This document shows, one piece after another, positions 19,324 to 28,796 of a stretch of 63,555 nucleotides of DNA (positions within the stretch are counted from its first letter, which is position 1; every line of letters starts with the position of its first letter). The translations under genes were made by a program, and so were the position numbers. The notes beneath the pieces are model-generated. The model was not told the origin of the DNA, did not search any database, and worked only from the letters and a program-made list of their open reading frames with translations. Source of the DNA: Nostoc spongiaeforme FACHB-130 (lineage in GTDB: Bacteria > Cyanobacteriota > Cyanobacteriia > Cyanobacteriales > Nostocaceae); NCBI RefSeq assembly GCF_014698475.1, contig NZ_JACJTB010000041.1, forward strand, positions 1 through 63,555. Direction: 5' to 3'.

Positions 19324-19365
19324 CACTCAGCACTCAGCACTCAGCACTCAGCACTCAGCACTCAC
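19324..19365. repeat. STRR heptamer array (CACTCAG)5
   Basis: Five exact CACTCAG copies and one variant run into the prxQ stop codon (19362-19364). The same unit recurs at 21402, 29597 and (complement) 49087. Confidence 0.9.
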
Positions 19366-19820
19366 TTACTCAGAGTTTGCAAAGTCTTCAATGCTTCTGT
19401 AACATGCCCTTGAAAGTTCAGCATGGAATCAAACACATACTGCACAACTCCCTGCTGATCAATCACATAGGTGACACGACCAGGAAATAAACCAAAAGCC
19501 GCAGTCGCACCATATTGCTTACGTACTTGGTCGCCTTTGTCACTCAAAAGAACAAACGGTAAATTATATTTCGCGGCAAATTTCTGGTGAGATTCGCTGG
19601 AATCACCACTTACACCAATCACTTCCGCACCAGCATCTTTAAACACTTCATATTGGTCGCGGAAAGCACAAGATTCGGCTGTACATCCAGGTGTATCGTC
19701 TTTGGGATAAAAGTACAGTACAACAGCTTTTTGACCACGGAAGTCATTCAAGCTGACTGTTGTACCATTTTGAGCAGGTAAGGTGAAATCAGGAGCAATG
19801 TCTCCAACTTTAACAGCCAT
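19362..19820 (-). CDS. prxQ: Peroxiredoxin Q / bacterioferritin comigratory protein
   Basis: The 152-residue thiol peroxidase reduces peroxides using thioredoxin. The PrxQ hallmark is peroxidatic Cys46 in [10 protein letters not shown] and resolving Cys51 five residues later (CTAESC), in the thioredoxin-like context [14 protein letters not shown]. Later [16 protein letters not shown] and [14 protein letters not shown] fit the fold. No signal peptide, so it acts in the cytoplasm. It converges on hpf across an STRR array. Confidence 0.95.
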   Translation of the reverse strand: MAVKVGDIAPDFTLPAQNGTTVSLNDFRGQKAVVLYFYPKDDTPGCTAESCAFRDQYEVFKDAGAEVIGVSGDSSESHQKFAAKYNLPFVLLSDKGDQVRKQYGATAAFGLFPGRVTYVIDQQGVVQYVFDSMLNFQGHVTEALKTLQTLSK

Positions 19821-19875
19821 AGGTATTTCAAAAATTGCGATCGCATCTTTTTAACTATGAATGATATTACGATAA

Positions 19876-20427
19876 TTAAGGCTGCTGACGCGCATCACTC
19901 AAATGCGTACCTGTGTAATTAGGAAGCCAACCCTCGGCTGAAGTGAAATAGCGCACAGCCTTAAAATTCAAAGATGCTGTTAAACTACACCAATGCTCCA
20001 CACCTGCGGGGATAGAAATATAGTCTTGAGATTGCACTAACAACTGGATTTTGCTACCATCAGGTCTAACAAAGCCAAAAATCATTTCTCCTGCTAAGAC
20101 ATACAGTGGTTCAGCCGCAGTATGAGTATGATAACGACTATAAGTATCAATCAACATCTGAAGATTCGGCACTCCCGGATGCACATTTAGCAAATCACAC
20201 CAGAGAGAACCGTTTTCTTGTTGGAGAAACTCAAACACATTGTTATGTAAATCAACAATGTATTGCTTTTCTAAAGCTGTCAAAACATCCTGTTCTAAAA
20301 GATTTGTAAACAGTAGTGACGTTCCAGGGTCATAGTGCTTGAGATACACACCAATAGGCGCAAGTTCACGCACTATCTCACTGAAATCACTCTCGACTGT
20401 ACTATCTTCTAGTAATAGGATTGCCAT
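19876..20427 (-). CDS. mtnD: Acireductone dioxygenase
   Basis: The 183-residue cupin of the methionine salvage pathway oxidises 1,2-dihydroxy-3-keto-5-methylthiopentene. Metal ligands are visible: His100 and His102 in YHTHTAAEPLYVLAGE, Glu106, and His145 in IPAGVEHWCSLT. Fe2+ gives the ketoacid precursor of methionine, Ni2+ an off-pathway product. No other mtn genes are in the window. It shares strand with prxQ (55 bases between), but the functions are unrelated. Confidence 0.93.
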   Translation of the reverse strand: MAILLLEDSTVESDFSEIVRELAPIGVYLKHYDPGTSLLFTNLLEQDVLTALEKQYIVDLHNNVFEFLQQENGSLWCDLLNVHPGVPNLQMLIDTYSRYHTHTAAEPLYVLAGEMIFGFVRPDGSKIQLLVQSQDYISIPAGVEHWCSLTASLNFKAVRYFTSAEGWLPNYTGTHLSDARQQP

Positions 20428-20711
20428 GACAAAAAACTTAATAATTAACTTTTAAACACAGTATACTCAAATTTGCAGCAATAAGCCACTATTGCCCATC
20501 GATATACCGTGGTATGTACATGAGTTATATAACTATAAACTCATATATAACCATACACTAAAACTTGAATTTAAATTATACTAGCCAATGACAACAAATC
20601 ATCTTAACGGAAGAATGTGTAACTTGGTTTTAAGCAGCCAAATCTATAACTTGAACTGAATCAAGTTAGAGAAACTTCCCAAGTATGGATATGCGTTAGA
20701 CTACTTGAAAC

Positions 20712-21161
20712 TCATTCGCTTTGATTCTTTACCATTAAAACTTGTAAGATTTTAATTGCGTTATCGCGTGGAATATCTAAAGCCTGATACAAGTCATTTA
20801 AAAAATTTTTTTCTTCTTCCGTAACTACGCTTTCAGTCATTACCAAATCAGCAGCGACAGCAAAAGCTACTTCTCGCAATTCTGGCGATAAAGATTCTTT
20901 AGCTGCATTAAATAAAGCATTAAAACCATCGCAGCGCAGAATATTTAGGTTTTTTTCTAACAGTTTCTTGATAAGGTCTTCGGAATAACTGCTAAAAAGC
21001 TTGAGCCGTGACAATGCAGAACAAATACTACGCACTTGCTGTTCTGAAAGTACAGCATCTGAAGTAACTGCGACTAAAACAATAGCAGCAAAAGCTTCGG
21101 CTGATGTCAATCTTTCTGGGGCTTGGTTTTCTTTGCCCAGGATTGTGTCTACTAGATTCAT
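20712..21161 (-). CDS. TerB-like (tellurite-resistance family) helical protein
   Basis: The 149-residue all-alpha protein has the layout of TerB domains: SAEAFAAIVLVAVTSDAVLSEQQ, then DLVMTESVVTEEEKNFLNDLYQAL, an acidic pair of helical repeats that may bind metal. TerB proteins are linked to stress responses and membrane-associated complexes; the role here is unknown and no other ter genes are near. Confidence 0.7.
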   Translation of the reverse strand: MNLVDTILGKENQAPERLTSAEAFAAIVLVAVTSDAVLSEQQVRSICSALSRLKLFSSYSEDLIKKLLEKNLNILRCDGFNALFNAAKESLSPELREVAFAVAADLVMTESVVTEEEKNFLNDLYQALDIPRDNAIKILQVLMVKNQSE

Positions 21162-21401
21162 TTTTATTGCTCCTGGATTTGGGTCTCATTAGCGCACAGC
21201 TACCTGTATGTTTTGAATTTGCAGGTAATTCTGCCACGCTGTGAGACTTTCACTATTTAGTGTTCCCAGGATTTCTTTGCGGCGAACACCTACTCGCGCT
21301 CAGTAGTTTTTGGCAAGTAGTACACCTTCAGGCTCTATAGCAGTTGAAGCATAGGTTAGGACTATATTTCTGCTTGAAACACTGGAGAATACTGGGTTAC
21401 T

Positions 21402-21428
21402 ACTCAGCACTCAACACTCAGCACTCAG
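21402..21428. repeat. STRR heptamer array (ACTCAGC-type)
   Basis: Nearly four CACTCAG/CACTCAA units stand just downstream of the small membrane-protein gene (21443-21580). Confidence 0.8.
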
Positions 21429-21442
21429 AACTTTGCTATAAG

Positions 21443-21580
21443 TTAGCGTTCTCCTGTTTTTTCAATTGTTTCTATCACTGCTAACCCTATACCAGAAGCT
21501 GCGATTAGCAGGACAGCTGATAACAAATAGGCGTTAGTAAGCATCCGCAGGGCATCATCAAAAAAAATATAGGTGGTCAT
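21443..21580 (-). CDS. 45-residue single-span membrane protein
   Basis: An ATG at 21578-21580, preceded by AAAGGTG at about 8 bases, opens a 45-codon frame. The N-terminal part is MTTYIFFDDALRMLTN, followed by one hydrophobic helix (AYLLSAVLLIAASGIGLAVI) and a charged tail ETIEKTGER. Its size and layout recall small photosystem or stress membrane peptides, but I do not recognise it as any named subunit. It lies downstream of the TerB-like gene's promoter side, on the same strand, with its own leader. Confidence 0.55.
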   Translation of the reverse strand: MTTYIFFDDALRMLTNAYLLSAVLLIAASGIGLAVIETIEKTGER

Positions 21581-22196
21581 TGCATCACCTTTGAACTCTA
21601 TGGGGCTAGTGGTACTTATTTCTCAACACGCTGACTATAATTCCCGTTGAAAAATTCCTAGCAATTGCATCTTAACAAAACTTTAGCTCCTTCATCAGAG
21701 TTTTCTAAGTTTTTCTTCCTGAAGATTGTGTGAATTTCAGCATAATTTGGTAAATAAAAATACGGAAAATTTTTGATGTAGAAAATCATGCTTGATTAAT
21801 AACCGCAAAATTGGCTATTAAACTAGTAAATTAAATCACATTTCATCTTCCTCTTCATATAATGTTTAACTGAAAAATAGCCACAAAGTCCTTATTTTTC
21901 AAGCAATATAGACTGCAATATTCAATATATTGTCAATTGCATACTGGTGAGAAAAGTCGTTGTAAATTAATTTTTAATTTTTGGCTGTTTTTTCAATAAT
22001 TTTTTCGATTAGTTCATTACTACTAGGGATGCAAAAGCCGATGAAAGTGCTAGTTGTAATTAATTGCCCTATTTTGTAAAGAATTGTAAAGAAAACTAAA
22101 ACCATATCATTAGTCATATAGTCATTGAAGCGGTAAACCTGGATTTGCTAAGATTTCCAGTGCGTAAACTTTGAAACAGAGCAGTTTTTCACTACC
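21581..22196. other. AT-rich intergenic region without recognisable gene
   Basis: About 615 bases between the small membrane-protein gene (minus) and ygfZ (plus). No tRNA, repeat or substantial open frame is seen. It probably holds both promoters; GATTTGCTAAG-type AT stretches near 22140 precede ygfZ. Confidence 0.4.
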
Positions 22197-23183
22197 ATGC
22201 CAACATCAACAATTGACGGTAAAGACGCGATCGCTATCCAAGCCGCAAAAGAAGGGGTGGCTGTGTGCGATCGCTCGTTTTGGGGACGTATCCGAGTTGC
22301 AGATGACGACCGCATCCGGTTTTTACACAATCAAAGTACCAACGATTTTCAAAGCCGCAAACCAGGACAAGGCTGTGACACGGTAATGGTGACATCCACA
22401 GCCCGCACCATTGACTTGGTGAGTGCATACATTCTGGAAGATGCGGTACTGCTGTTAGTTTCGCCCAATCGCCGAGAATTTTTGATGCAATGGCTAGACC
22501 GCTACATCTTTTTTGCCGATAAAGTAGCGTTAACCGACATCACAGAAGAAACTGCAACCTTTAGCCTCATCGGCCCAGATAGTGATGCGATTGTTGAGAA
22601 ATTAGGTGCAGGGGCAATTATTGGTCAACCTGACGGCAATCACTTGTTAATTGATGGTGGGGTGATGGTAGCCGTAGGGAGTGGGTTAGGATTACCTGGA
22701 TATACCTTAATTTTGCCAGCCACAGAAAAACAGCAAGTGTGGCAACAAATATTAGAATTAGGGGCTGTAGAATTGAGCGATCGCGCTTGGGAAACCTTAC
22801 GCATTCTCCAAGGTAGACCAAATCCAGATGCAGAACTCACAGATGATTACAATCCTCTAGAAGTGGGTTTATGGCAGACGATATCCTTTGATAAAGGCTG
22901 TTACATCGGACAAGAAACCATCGCCCGGTTAAATACTTATAAAGGTGTCAAACAAAATCTTTGGGGGATTCGCCTTAGCGCCCCAGTGGAAATTGGTAGT
23001 GCGATCGCCCTGGGAGATGAGAAAATCGGCAAACTCACCAGTTATACAGAAACCAGTGACGGTTACGTTGGGCTTGCTTACATTCGTACCAAAGCTGGCG
23101 GTGTGGGCTTAAAGGTCAAAATCGGCGAAGTTGAAGGCGAAATTGTGGATATCCCATTCGTATCCCATGAGTATCCGCAATAA
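22197..23183 (+). CDS. ygfZ: Folate-binding YgfZ/GcvT-domain protein
   Basis: The 328-residue protein has the GcvT-like fold and the YgfZ signature KGCYIGQE (residues about 232-239) with its conserved cysteine. The N-terminal VCDRSFWGRIRVADDDRIRFLHNQSTND is typical of the family. YgfZ uses tetrahydrofolate to help assembly or repair of Fe-S clusters, important in an oxygen-producing cell. It is monocistronic and cytoplasmic. Confidence 0.92.
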   Translation: MPTSTIDGKDAIAIQAAKEGVAVCDRSFWGRIRVADDDRIRFLHNQSTNDFQSRKPGQGCDTVMVTSTARTIDLVSAYILEDAVLLLVSPNRREFLMQWLDRYIFFADKVALTDITEETATFSLIGPDSDAIVEKLGAGAIIGQPDGNHLLIDGGVMVAVGSGLGLPGYTLILPATEKQQVWQQILELGAVELSDRAWETLRILQGRPNPDAELTDDYNPLEVGLWQTISFDKGCYIGQETIARLNTYKGVKQNLWGIRLSAPVEIGSAIALGDEKIGKLTSYTETSDGYVGLAYIRTKAGGVGLKVKIGEVEGEIVDIPFVSHEYPQ

Positions 23184-23594
23184 ATAATAAGTCAGAAGTC
23201 AGGAATCAGAATCAATTTTTTATTATCTTAATAATAAAAAAATTAAATAAAACTATCAGCAAAAATATATAGCCTTCCTATTTGATATGCAAACAACTAG
23301 GTTGAGATATTGTTGCTATTACTGAAAAATCTTGCTCTAGTTAGTTTTTATATGGGTTTACTTTCTATGCAAGCTAAAGCATAAAAAATTAAATTCTCAT
23401 AAAAAATCTGTTTCCTCACAAGTTTCTCAAATTCTTTCTCTATCTTACAAATAGAGTGAATTATAATTCTTTTTTTTATCTTGATTTTCTTTACGGCAAT
23501 TTGATAAATAAGGATAATTCAAACAAAAAACAAAGACATCTGTCAAAAGTATTAGAAGGATTTTGAACTTAGAATTACTTAGGAGTTACAAACC
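23184..23594 (+). promoter_or_regulatory. Upstream region and ribosome-binding site of the atypical psbA
   Basis: About 410 very AT-rich bases precede the psbA-like gene. A Shine-Dalgarno TTAGGAG stands at 23579-23585, 9 bases before the ATG. I could not assign a -35/-10 pair with confidence. No other gene is seen in the gap. Confidence 0.4.
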
Positions 23595-24665
23595 ATGAGT
23601 ACTATTATTCAACGCCAAAGAGAAGTTACTTTTTTCAATTTATGGGATAGATTTTGTAGCTGGATTACTAGCACAGAAAATCGGATTTACATCGGCTGGT
23701 TTGGTGTTTTGATGATTCCTACCTTGTCGGCTGCTACTATCTGTTTTATTTTGGCTTTTATTGCCGCTCCTAGCGTAGATATGGATGGCATACGTGAGCC
23801 AATTATGGGTTCATTAATGGATGGGAATAACTTAATTACAGCCGCAGTTGTACCGACTTCTGCTGCCATTGGGTTACACTTTTATCCTATTTGGGAAGCT
23901 GCATCTATTGATGAATGGTTATATAATGGCGGGCCATATCAGTTAATTGTGCTACATTTCCTCATCGGTATTTGGTGTTTATTAGGCAGACTTTGGGAAC
24001 TAAGCTATCGTTTGGGAATGCGTCCTTGGATAGCAGTTGCCTATTCTGCACCTGTCATCGCTGCTACTTCCGTTTTGCTGGTTTATCCTATTGGCCAAGG
24101 TAGTTTTTCTGATGGTTTACCTTTAGGAATTTCCGGTACTTTCCACTTCATGTTGGCTTTTCAAGGTGATCACAATATTCTTATGCACCCATTTCATATG
24201 TTAGGTGTAGCAGGTATATTTGGCGGCGCACTGTTGAGTTCTTTGCATGGTTCTTTGGTGACTTCAACGCTAATTCGGAATACCGATGAACATGAATCAG
24301 TTAGTGCTGGATATCAGTTGTCTCAACAAAAAGTTACATACAATTACTTAGCAGGACACTATAGCTTTTTAGGAAGGCTGCTTATTCCTACTTGTGCTAG
24401 TAGAAATCATCGTGCTTTCCATTTTTTATTAGCAGCGTTACCAACGGTAGGTCTTTGGTTTGCCTCAATGGGTATATGTTCTATGGCATTTAATATCAAT
24501 GGTTTAAACTTTAATCATTCCATATTAGATAGCCGTGGTGAAGTCATTAGAACTAACGCTGATATCCTCAACCGTGCCAATCTTGGTATAAGTGCAATGC
24601 ACGCTCCTAATGTCCATAATTTCCCTTTAATTCTGTCTAGCGGTCAACCTATTCCTATCTTTTAG
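23595..24665 (+). CDS. psbA: Atypical photosystem II D1 protein ('rogue'/'sentinel' type)
   Basis: The 356-residue protein aligns over its whole length with D1 (five membrane helices; [54 protein letters not shown]). It keeps TyrZ (Tyr164), the D170 equivalent (Asp173) and the H190 equivalent (His193). The Mn-cluster ligands are damaged: E189 is Asp192, E333 is Ala337, D342 is Ile346 and the C-terminal A344 is Ser348 ([15 protein letters not shown]); H332 and H337 remain (His336, His341). The QB pocket has a one-residue insertion (HYSFLGRLL), with the S264 and H272 equivalents kept. Such D1 forms are thought to make PSII without water oxidation, for example in the dark or during nitrogen fixation. 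It is not the ChlF type, which loses more ligands. Confidence 0.9.
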   Translation: MSTIIQRQREVTFFNLWDRFCSWITSTENRIYIGWFGVLMIPTLSAATICFILAFIAAPSVDMDGIREPIMGSLMDGNNLITAAVVPTSAAIGLHFYPIWEAASIDEWLYNGGPYQLIVLHFLIGIWCLLGRLWELSYRLGMRPWIAVAYSAPVIAATSVLLVYPIGQGSFSDGLPLGISGTFHFMLAFQGDHNILMHPFHMLGVAGIFGGALLSSLHGSLVTSTLIRNTDEHESVSAGYQLSQQKVTYNYLAGHYSFLGRLLIPTCASRNHRAFHFLLAALPTVGLWFASMGICSMAFNINGLNFNHSILDSRGEVIRTNADILNRANLGISAMHAPNVHNFPLILSSGQPIPIF

Positions 24666-24773
24666 CTAGTAATGACATACAACAATAACTCTTGCCATTC
24701 GTAACTTTTCTATCCGCCAAGGCCGCGCCTTCTGCCTTAGAGCGATGCCTTCGGCGGTTGTTTAAATGCTTCT

Positions 24774-26189
24774 CTATTTAAACGGGATTTTGTTGCGATT
24801 TGTAACTAACTGGATTGTAAAAGTAGACCCTTCATCTAGTTTACTTCTGACAGAAATAGAACCTCCGCAGCGCCACAATAACCGCTTAACAACTGTTAAG
24901 CCTAAGCCAGCACCACTCAAGTCTTCAGTAGTCCCTGAACGGACTCGATAAAAGCAATCAAAGATTTTACCAATTTCACTTTCCGCAATGCCAATACCTG
25001 TATCACGGAATTCTAACTGGACATAATCGGCTTGAAGACGCGCTCTGACCCAGACTTGCCCACCTTTGGGGGTAAACTTAATACTGTTTTGCAGCAAGTT
25101 AATCACTATTTGCTTCAGTCCACCAGTCACACACCAAACCCCTGGTAGTTCTGTTGGGACAGTGTAAGCAAGCATAATGCCTTTTTCTTGAGCTACAGGC
25201 TGGTAGGTACTAACTACGCCAGGGACAATATCTGAAAGACGTACGAGTTCTAGGCTGGTAGTTTCTAAATTATGTTCCAGGTTGACAAGATCAAGTAAAC
25301 CAGTGATGAGTATACTTTGGCGATCGCACTGAGTATTTAGCATTTGTAAATAACGTTGTCGCTGTGGTGGTTTAATCGTAGGTGAGTTTAACAACGACAA
25401 TGCTGTTTTCATGTGTGTTAAAGGTGTCCGCAGTTCTTGACACACACTACTTAAATAATCATCTTTGAGTTGTTCTTTGTTGTGGAGCTTTTGATTTTGC
25501 TCTCGTAATTTGGCAATGCGTTTATTAGTAATTTGACGTTGAATGGAATTTTGGCGCTGGAGTTGTTTGGCTATGAGTTGACTGATGAGTGCAGGTTCGA
25601 TGATGCTGGGGTAAATCAACTCAGCCGGAAAAACTGCTGATAATTCCGGTACTGCTACTTGTTTGAGACCATCTAAAACTTGCTGAATGATTCTGCCTTC
25701 CATTGTCATCACAGCCAGCAATGACGGAATTTTGCCTGTTTTGGCTTTATGAGTTTGGCGGTTTTGATTTCTTTTGCGTGGACGACGCGCCACAATTAAA
25801 CTACAAAATTGCGGCGAGGATACTATAAAAAAGTATTCTCGCCGTAATTGATAATTTGATAATAACTGTACCCAATTTTGTTGCTGTGGGCTGATTTCAT
25901 CTGTCACCTGCTCTTCTGCCCCAGCATTGATTTTCTCTATCCGACAAATATTAATTACGCCAGATGCACTCATCGCAGATTGATAACGCTTTAATTCTGC
26001 GTGCCAAATTTTTCCCGGTGGTAACTTAACCCAAAAAGTTGCCGTAATTTGTTGTTCAATCAATAAATCAATGTGTGACCTCAGCAGCGATAACAAACTA
26101 GCAGGATTGCTTGGCAATGGTTGAGGTGGTGTTTCCACTCCTAAAGCCAGCTGATAGACGGATAACTCCTTTCGCAGAGAATCATTCAT
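24774..26189 (-). CDS. DICT-domain sensor histidine kinase with a non-canonical H-box
   Basis: The 471-residue protein starts with a probable DICT sensory domain (about 30-160: ITATFWVKLPPGKIWHAEL, then FFIVSSPQFCSLIVARRPR). A coiled coil (about 205-245) leads to a HisKA-like region SSVCQELRTPLTHMKTAL. The phospho-acceptor position of the usual SHELRTPL is Gln251 (codon CAA). The ATPase domain looks intact: LLQNSIKFTPKGG, DTGIGIAE, GAGLGLTVVKRL. It may bind ATP and act through another kinase or conformational output, or be phosphorylated elsewhere. No response regulator gene is adjacent. DICT domains are linked to light or clock input in cyanobacteria. Confidence 0.82.
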   Translation of the reverse strand: MNDSLRKELSVYQLALGVETPPQPLPSNPASLLSLLRSHIDLLIEQQITATFWVKLPPGKIWHAELKRYQSAMSASGVINICRIEKINAGAEEQVTDEISPQQQNWVQLLSNYQLRREYFFIVSSPQFCSLIVARRPRKRNQNRQTHKAKTGKIPSLLAVMTMEGRIIQQVLDGLKQVAVPELSAVFPAELIYPSIIEPALISQLIAKQLQRQNSIQRQITNKRIAKLREQNQKLHNKEQLKDDYLSSVCQELRTPLTHMKTALSLLNSPTIKPPQRQRYLQMLNTQCDRQSILITGLLDLVNLEHNLETTSLELVRLSDIVPGVVSTYQPVAQEKGIMLAYTVPTELPGVWCVTGGLKQIVINLLQNSIKFTPKGGQVWVRARLQADYVQLEFRDTGIGIAESEIGKIFDCFYRVRSGTTEDLSGAGLGLTVVKRLLWRCGGSISVRSKLDEGSTFTIQLVTNRNKIPFK

Positions 26190-26373
26190 GAGTCAAGCAC
26201 AACAAGGAAGAAATAATTATGTCATTGATTGCCAATTTTATGTAAGTGTTTGTTACAAAAAGACTACGTAAAATAAATTTGGAAAGAAAGTATGAAGGAT
26301 GAAGTCTAAAATTTGAAACCATGTCTAACTTGATTTAAATCATGAAATCCTAGAAAACTTCACCCTTCATACT

Positions 26374-27876
26374 TCATACTTCATTTTTTAGTCTGATTTG
26401 TAAAGCATCCCGCGCATGTTCTCGGTCATCAAAGTGGATCTTTTCTGTACCGAGAATTTGATAGTCTTCATGACCTTTACCCGCTAACAACACGCCATCA
26501 CCTGGTTCGGCTTGTAAAATAGCGGTGCGAATGGCTGTAGCGCGATCGCAAATTACAGTCGGCTGCACAGTGTCGGGTATTCCAGCTAAAACATCTTGCA
26601 AAATTCTTTCGGGGTCTTCGGTGCGGGGGTTATCGGAAGTGACTACAGCCACATCTGCTAACTCGGCGGCAATTTTACCCATTTTTGGGCGTTTGGTGCG
26701 ATCGCGATCGCCACCACAACCAAATACGCAAATCATTTTACCGGGAATAAACGGCCTTGCAGCTTTGAGTAAATTTTCCAGGCTATCGGGCGTATGGGCA
26801 TAATCAACAATCACGCTGATATCTTGTTGCGGACTGATTTGTACTCGTTCCATCCGTCCCGGAACCCCAGGAAAATCACTAATTGCACTAGCGATTAACT
26901 CTAAGTCAAGTCCTAGATGCAGAACTGCACCCACCGCCGCCAAAACATTTTCTAAGTTATATTGACCAACCAACGGTGAGCGAAACTCCACTTCACCCTT
27001 TGGAGTATGCAGCACACCACTCACACCATTGGGTTGATAATTTAAATCGCTCATCCACAAATCAGCATTGCGTTCGCTGACACTGTAACTCCAAACTTGC
27101 TCTGAGGGCAATCTGCTAATTAACTGTTTACCGTAGGAGTCATCAGCGTTAATAATTGCCTTGCCTTTGAGATATGCCGGACTAAACAACAGCGCCTTAG
27201 CCGCAAAATAATCCTCCATATCGCTGTGATAGTCCAGATGGTCTTGAGTGAGATTGGTGAATACTCCCACCTCAAACGGACAACCCAAGACTCGACCTTG
27301 CGCCAACGCATGGGAACTAACTTCCATTACGCCAAACTCACAACCTGCATTCACGGCTGCTGCTAACTGCTGTTGTAGTTCCACCGCAAAAGGTGTGGTG
27401 TGGATCGCAGTTTGGACAAATCCCGGCCAGCGAGTGTATAAAGTCCCCATCAAAGCTGTTACTAAACGCGCTTTGTTTAGGAAAAATTCAATTAGGTGAG
27501 TAGTGGTGGTTTTACCGTTAGTGCCGGTCACACCCACTAATTTGAGTTTTTGTCCGGGATAATCGTAAAAAGCCGCCGCTATTTGAGCGCAAGCTTGAGT
27601 CATGTCATTAGCACTAATCACTACAGCCTCCGGGGTGGGAGGATTTTTTTCGGCAGCTTCAGCAGAAACAATCGCTGCTACTGCGCCAGATGCGATCGCA
27701 CTTGGCCAAAATTCGCCACCGTCCACCCGCGTTCCTGGCATTCCAATAAATAAATCTCCCTCACCACAAGCATGGGAGTTAGTTTTTAAACCCTTGACTT
27801 CTGTCTCTGCTAAGTCAGAACTGTTAGGCAACTGTGCCACACTGTCTATTGCTGCTAGTAATTCCCGCAATTTCAT
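26374..27876 (-). CDS. murE: UDP-MurNAc-L-Ala-D-Glu:meso-diaminopimelate ligase
   Basis: The 500-residue Mur ligase adds meso-diaminopimelate to the peptidoglycan precursor. It has the ATP-binding P-loop VTGTNGKTTTTHL (about 116-127), the central ligase domain (YHSDMEDYFAAKALLF) and the C-terminal DNPRTEDP signature that recognises meso-diaminopimelate rather than lysine. It acts in the cytoplasm. The glutaredoxin-like gene lies 32 bases upstream on the same strand and may be co-transcribed. Confidence 0.96.
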   Translation of the reverse strand: MKLRELLAAIDSVAQLPNSSDLAETEVKGLKTNSHACGEGDLFIGMPGTRVDGGEFWPSAIASGAVAAIVSAEAAEKNPPTPEAVVISANDMTQACAQIAAAFYDYPGQKLKLVGVTGTNGKTTTTHLIEFFLNKARLVTALMGTLYTRWPGFVQTAIHTTPFAVELQQQLAAAVNAGCEFGVMEVSSHALAQGRVLGCPFEVGVFTNLTQDHLDYHSDMEDYFAAKALLFSPAYLKGKAIINADDSYGKQLISRLPSEQVWSYSVSERNADLWMSDLNYQPNGVSGVLHTPKGEVEFRSPLVGQYNLENVLAAVGAVLHLGLDLELIASAISDFPGVPGRMERVQISPQQDISVIVDYAHTPDSLENLLKAARPFIPGKMICVFGCGGDRDRTKRPKMGKIAAELADVAVVTSDNPRTEDPERILQDVLAGIPDTVQPTVICDRATAIRTAILQAEPGDGVLLAGKGHEDYQILGTEKIHFDDREHARDALQIRLKNEV

Positions 27877-27908
27877 CTTGTGAACCTCGCCACACGCATA
27901 TCTTGCGC

Positions 27909-28211
27909 TTATTCTGCATCATTTTTTTTGATATTGGATAAATACTTACACAACATTTGCTGAATTTGCTGGACATTTGCACGGGGAGAAGGACGAGGTA
28001 GAGGTTGTTCAAAAGCTTCCGCACCTGGGAGATTGGCTAAAACCAGCACTGGGACTTCATATTGATAAGCCAGCAACCAATCTTCACGAGTTGTAATGTC
28101 ACGAATTTCTAACTCAACACCCAAATTTTCTGTCTCTAAAATTTTCTCTAGTTTTTCCTGCAAGCCCTCGCACAAATGACAACCAGGTTTACTGTACAAA
28201 ATCAACCGCAT
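27909..28211 (-). CDS. Glutaredoxin-like (DUF836) family protein
   Basis: The 100-residue protein opens with MRLILYSKPGCHLCEGLQEK, a thioredoxin fold with CHLC redox centre (Cys11-Cys14), and has the cis-proline in YEVPVLVL. This matches the small glutaredoxin family DUF836. A disulfide or glutathione-linked redox role is likely; its partner is unknown. Confidence 0.85.
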   Translation of the reverse strand: MRLILYSKPGCHLCEGLQEKLEKILETENLGVELEIRDITTREDWLLAYQYEVPVLVLANLPGAEAFEQPLPRPSPRANVQQIQQMLCKYLSNIKKNDAE

Positions 28212-28368
28212 TTCCTAAATACCAATACTTTTAGCCATCCTAAGTCATTCGTGAACAACTATAGCCATCCTAAATGATTTCTCTTTCTTGTCTGTGTTTA
28301 GGAATTTGTCTAATTTTAGATTTTGGTAAGAATTTTTGCTACTCTAGAGTAAAAATTTATGTGCAGCT

Positions 28369-28650
28369 ATGTCTAACGTCGAAAAAATCAGTGTTGCGCT
28401 TACACCAGAAATGGTCGCTTTTGTACGCAATGCGGTAGAGTCTGGTGAATATGCCAGCAGTAGTGAAGTGATTAGAGAAGCATTACGAGACTGGAAGCAG
28501 AAACGCCTGTTACAGTTGCAAAATATTGATGAATTACGCAGTCTTTGGCAAGCTGGGATTGACAGTGGTTCTGGGCAGTATACAGATATAGAAGCTATTA
28601 AGCAGGAAGCCCGTCGGCGATTAGGTCAAGTTTCTCAAAAGGATGCGTGA
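28369..28650 (+). CDS. parD: ParD-type antitoxin (ribbon-helix-helix), apparently orphan
   Basis: The 93-residue protein has the ribbon-helix-helix sequence KISVALTPEMVAFVRNAVESG followed by SSSEVIREALRDW, as in ParD/CopG antitoxins. Its C-terminal half (residues about 50-90) would bind a ParE toxin. Downstream there is no ParE gene: only an 11-codon stub ([11 protein letters not shown]) before the next gene, perhaps a relic. It could be an orphan antitoxin or a transcription factor. Confidence 0.85.
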   Translation: MSNVEKISVALTPEMVAFVRNAVESGEYASSSEVIREALRDWKQKRLLQLQNIDELRSLWQAGIDSGSGQYTDIEAIKQEARRRLGQVSQKDA

Positions 28651-28796
28651 TTTGTGGGACGTTTTAATTACGAATTAATTTTTTAGCCGATCGCCATAAA
28701 AGAGAAAACTTCCACATTATTCCCACAGAAAAAGGCGAATGGAGGGTCATCTGCCTTCTAAGATGGACTATAGTCAGTTTTTGTGGAGTTTTGGGA

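Noticed and set aside
19324-19365. CRISPR-like array
   Set aside because: The units are 7 bp with no spacers; this is an STRR array. No CRISPR repeats or cas genes are seen in the window.
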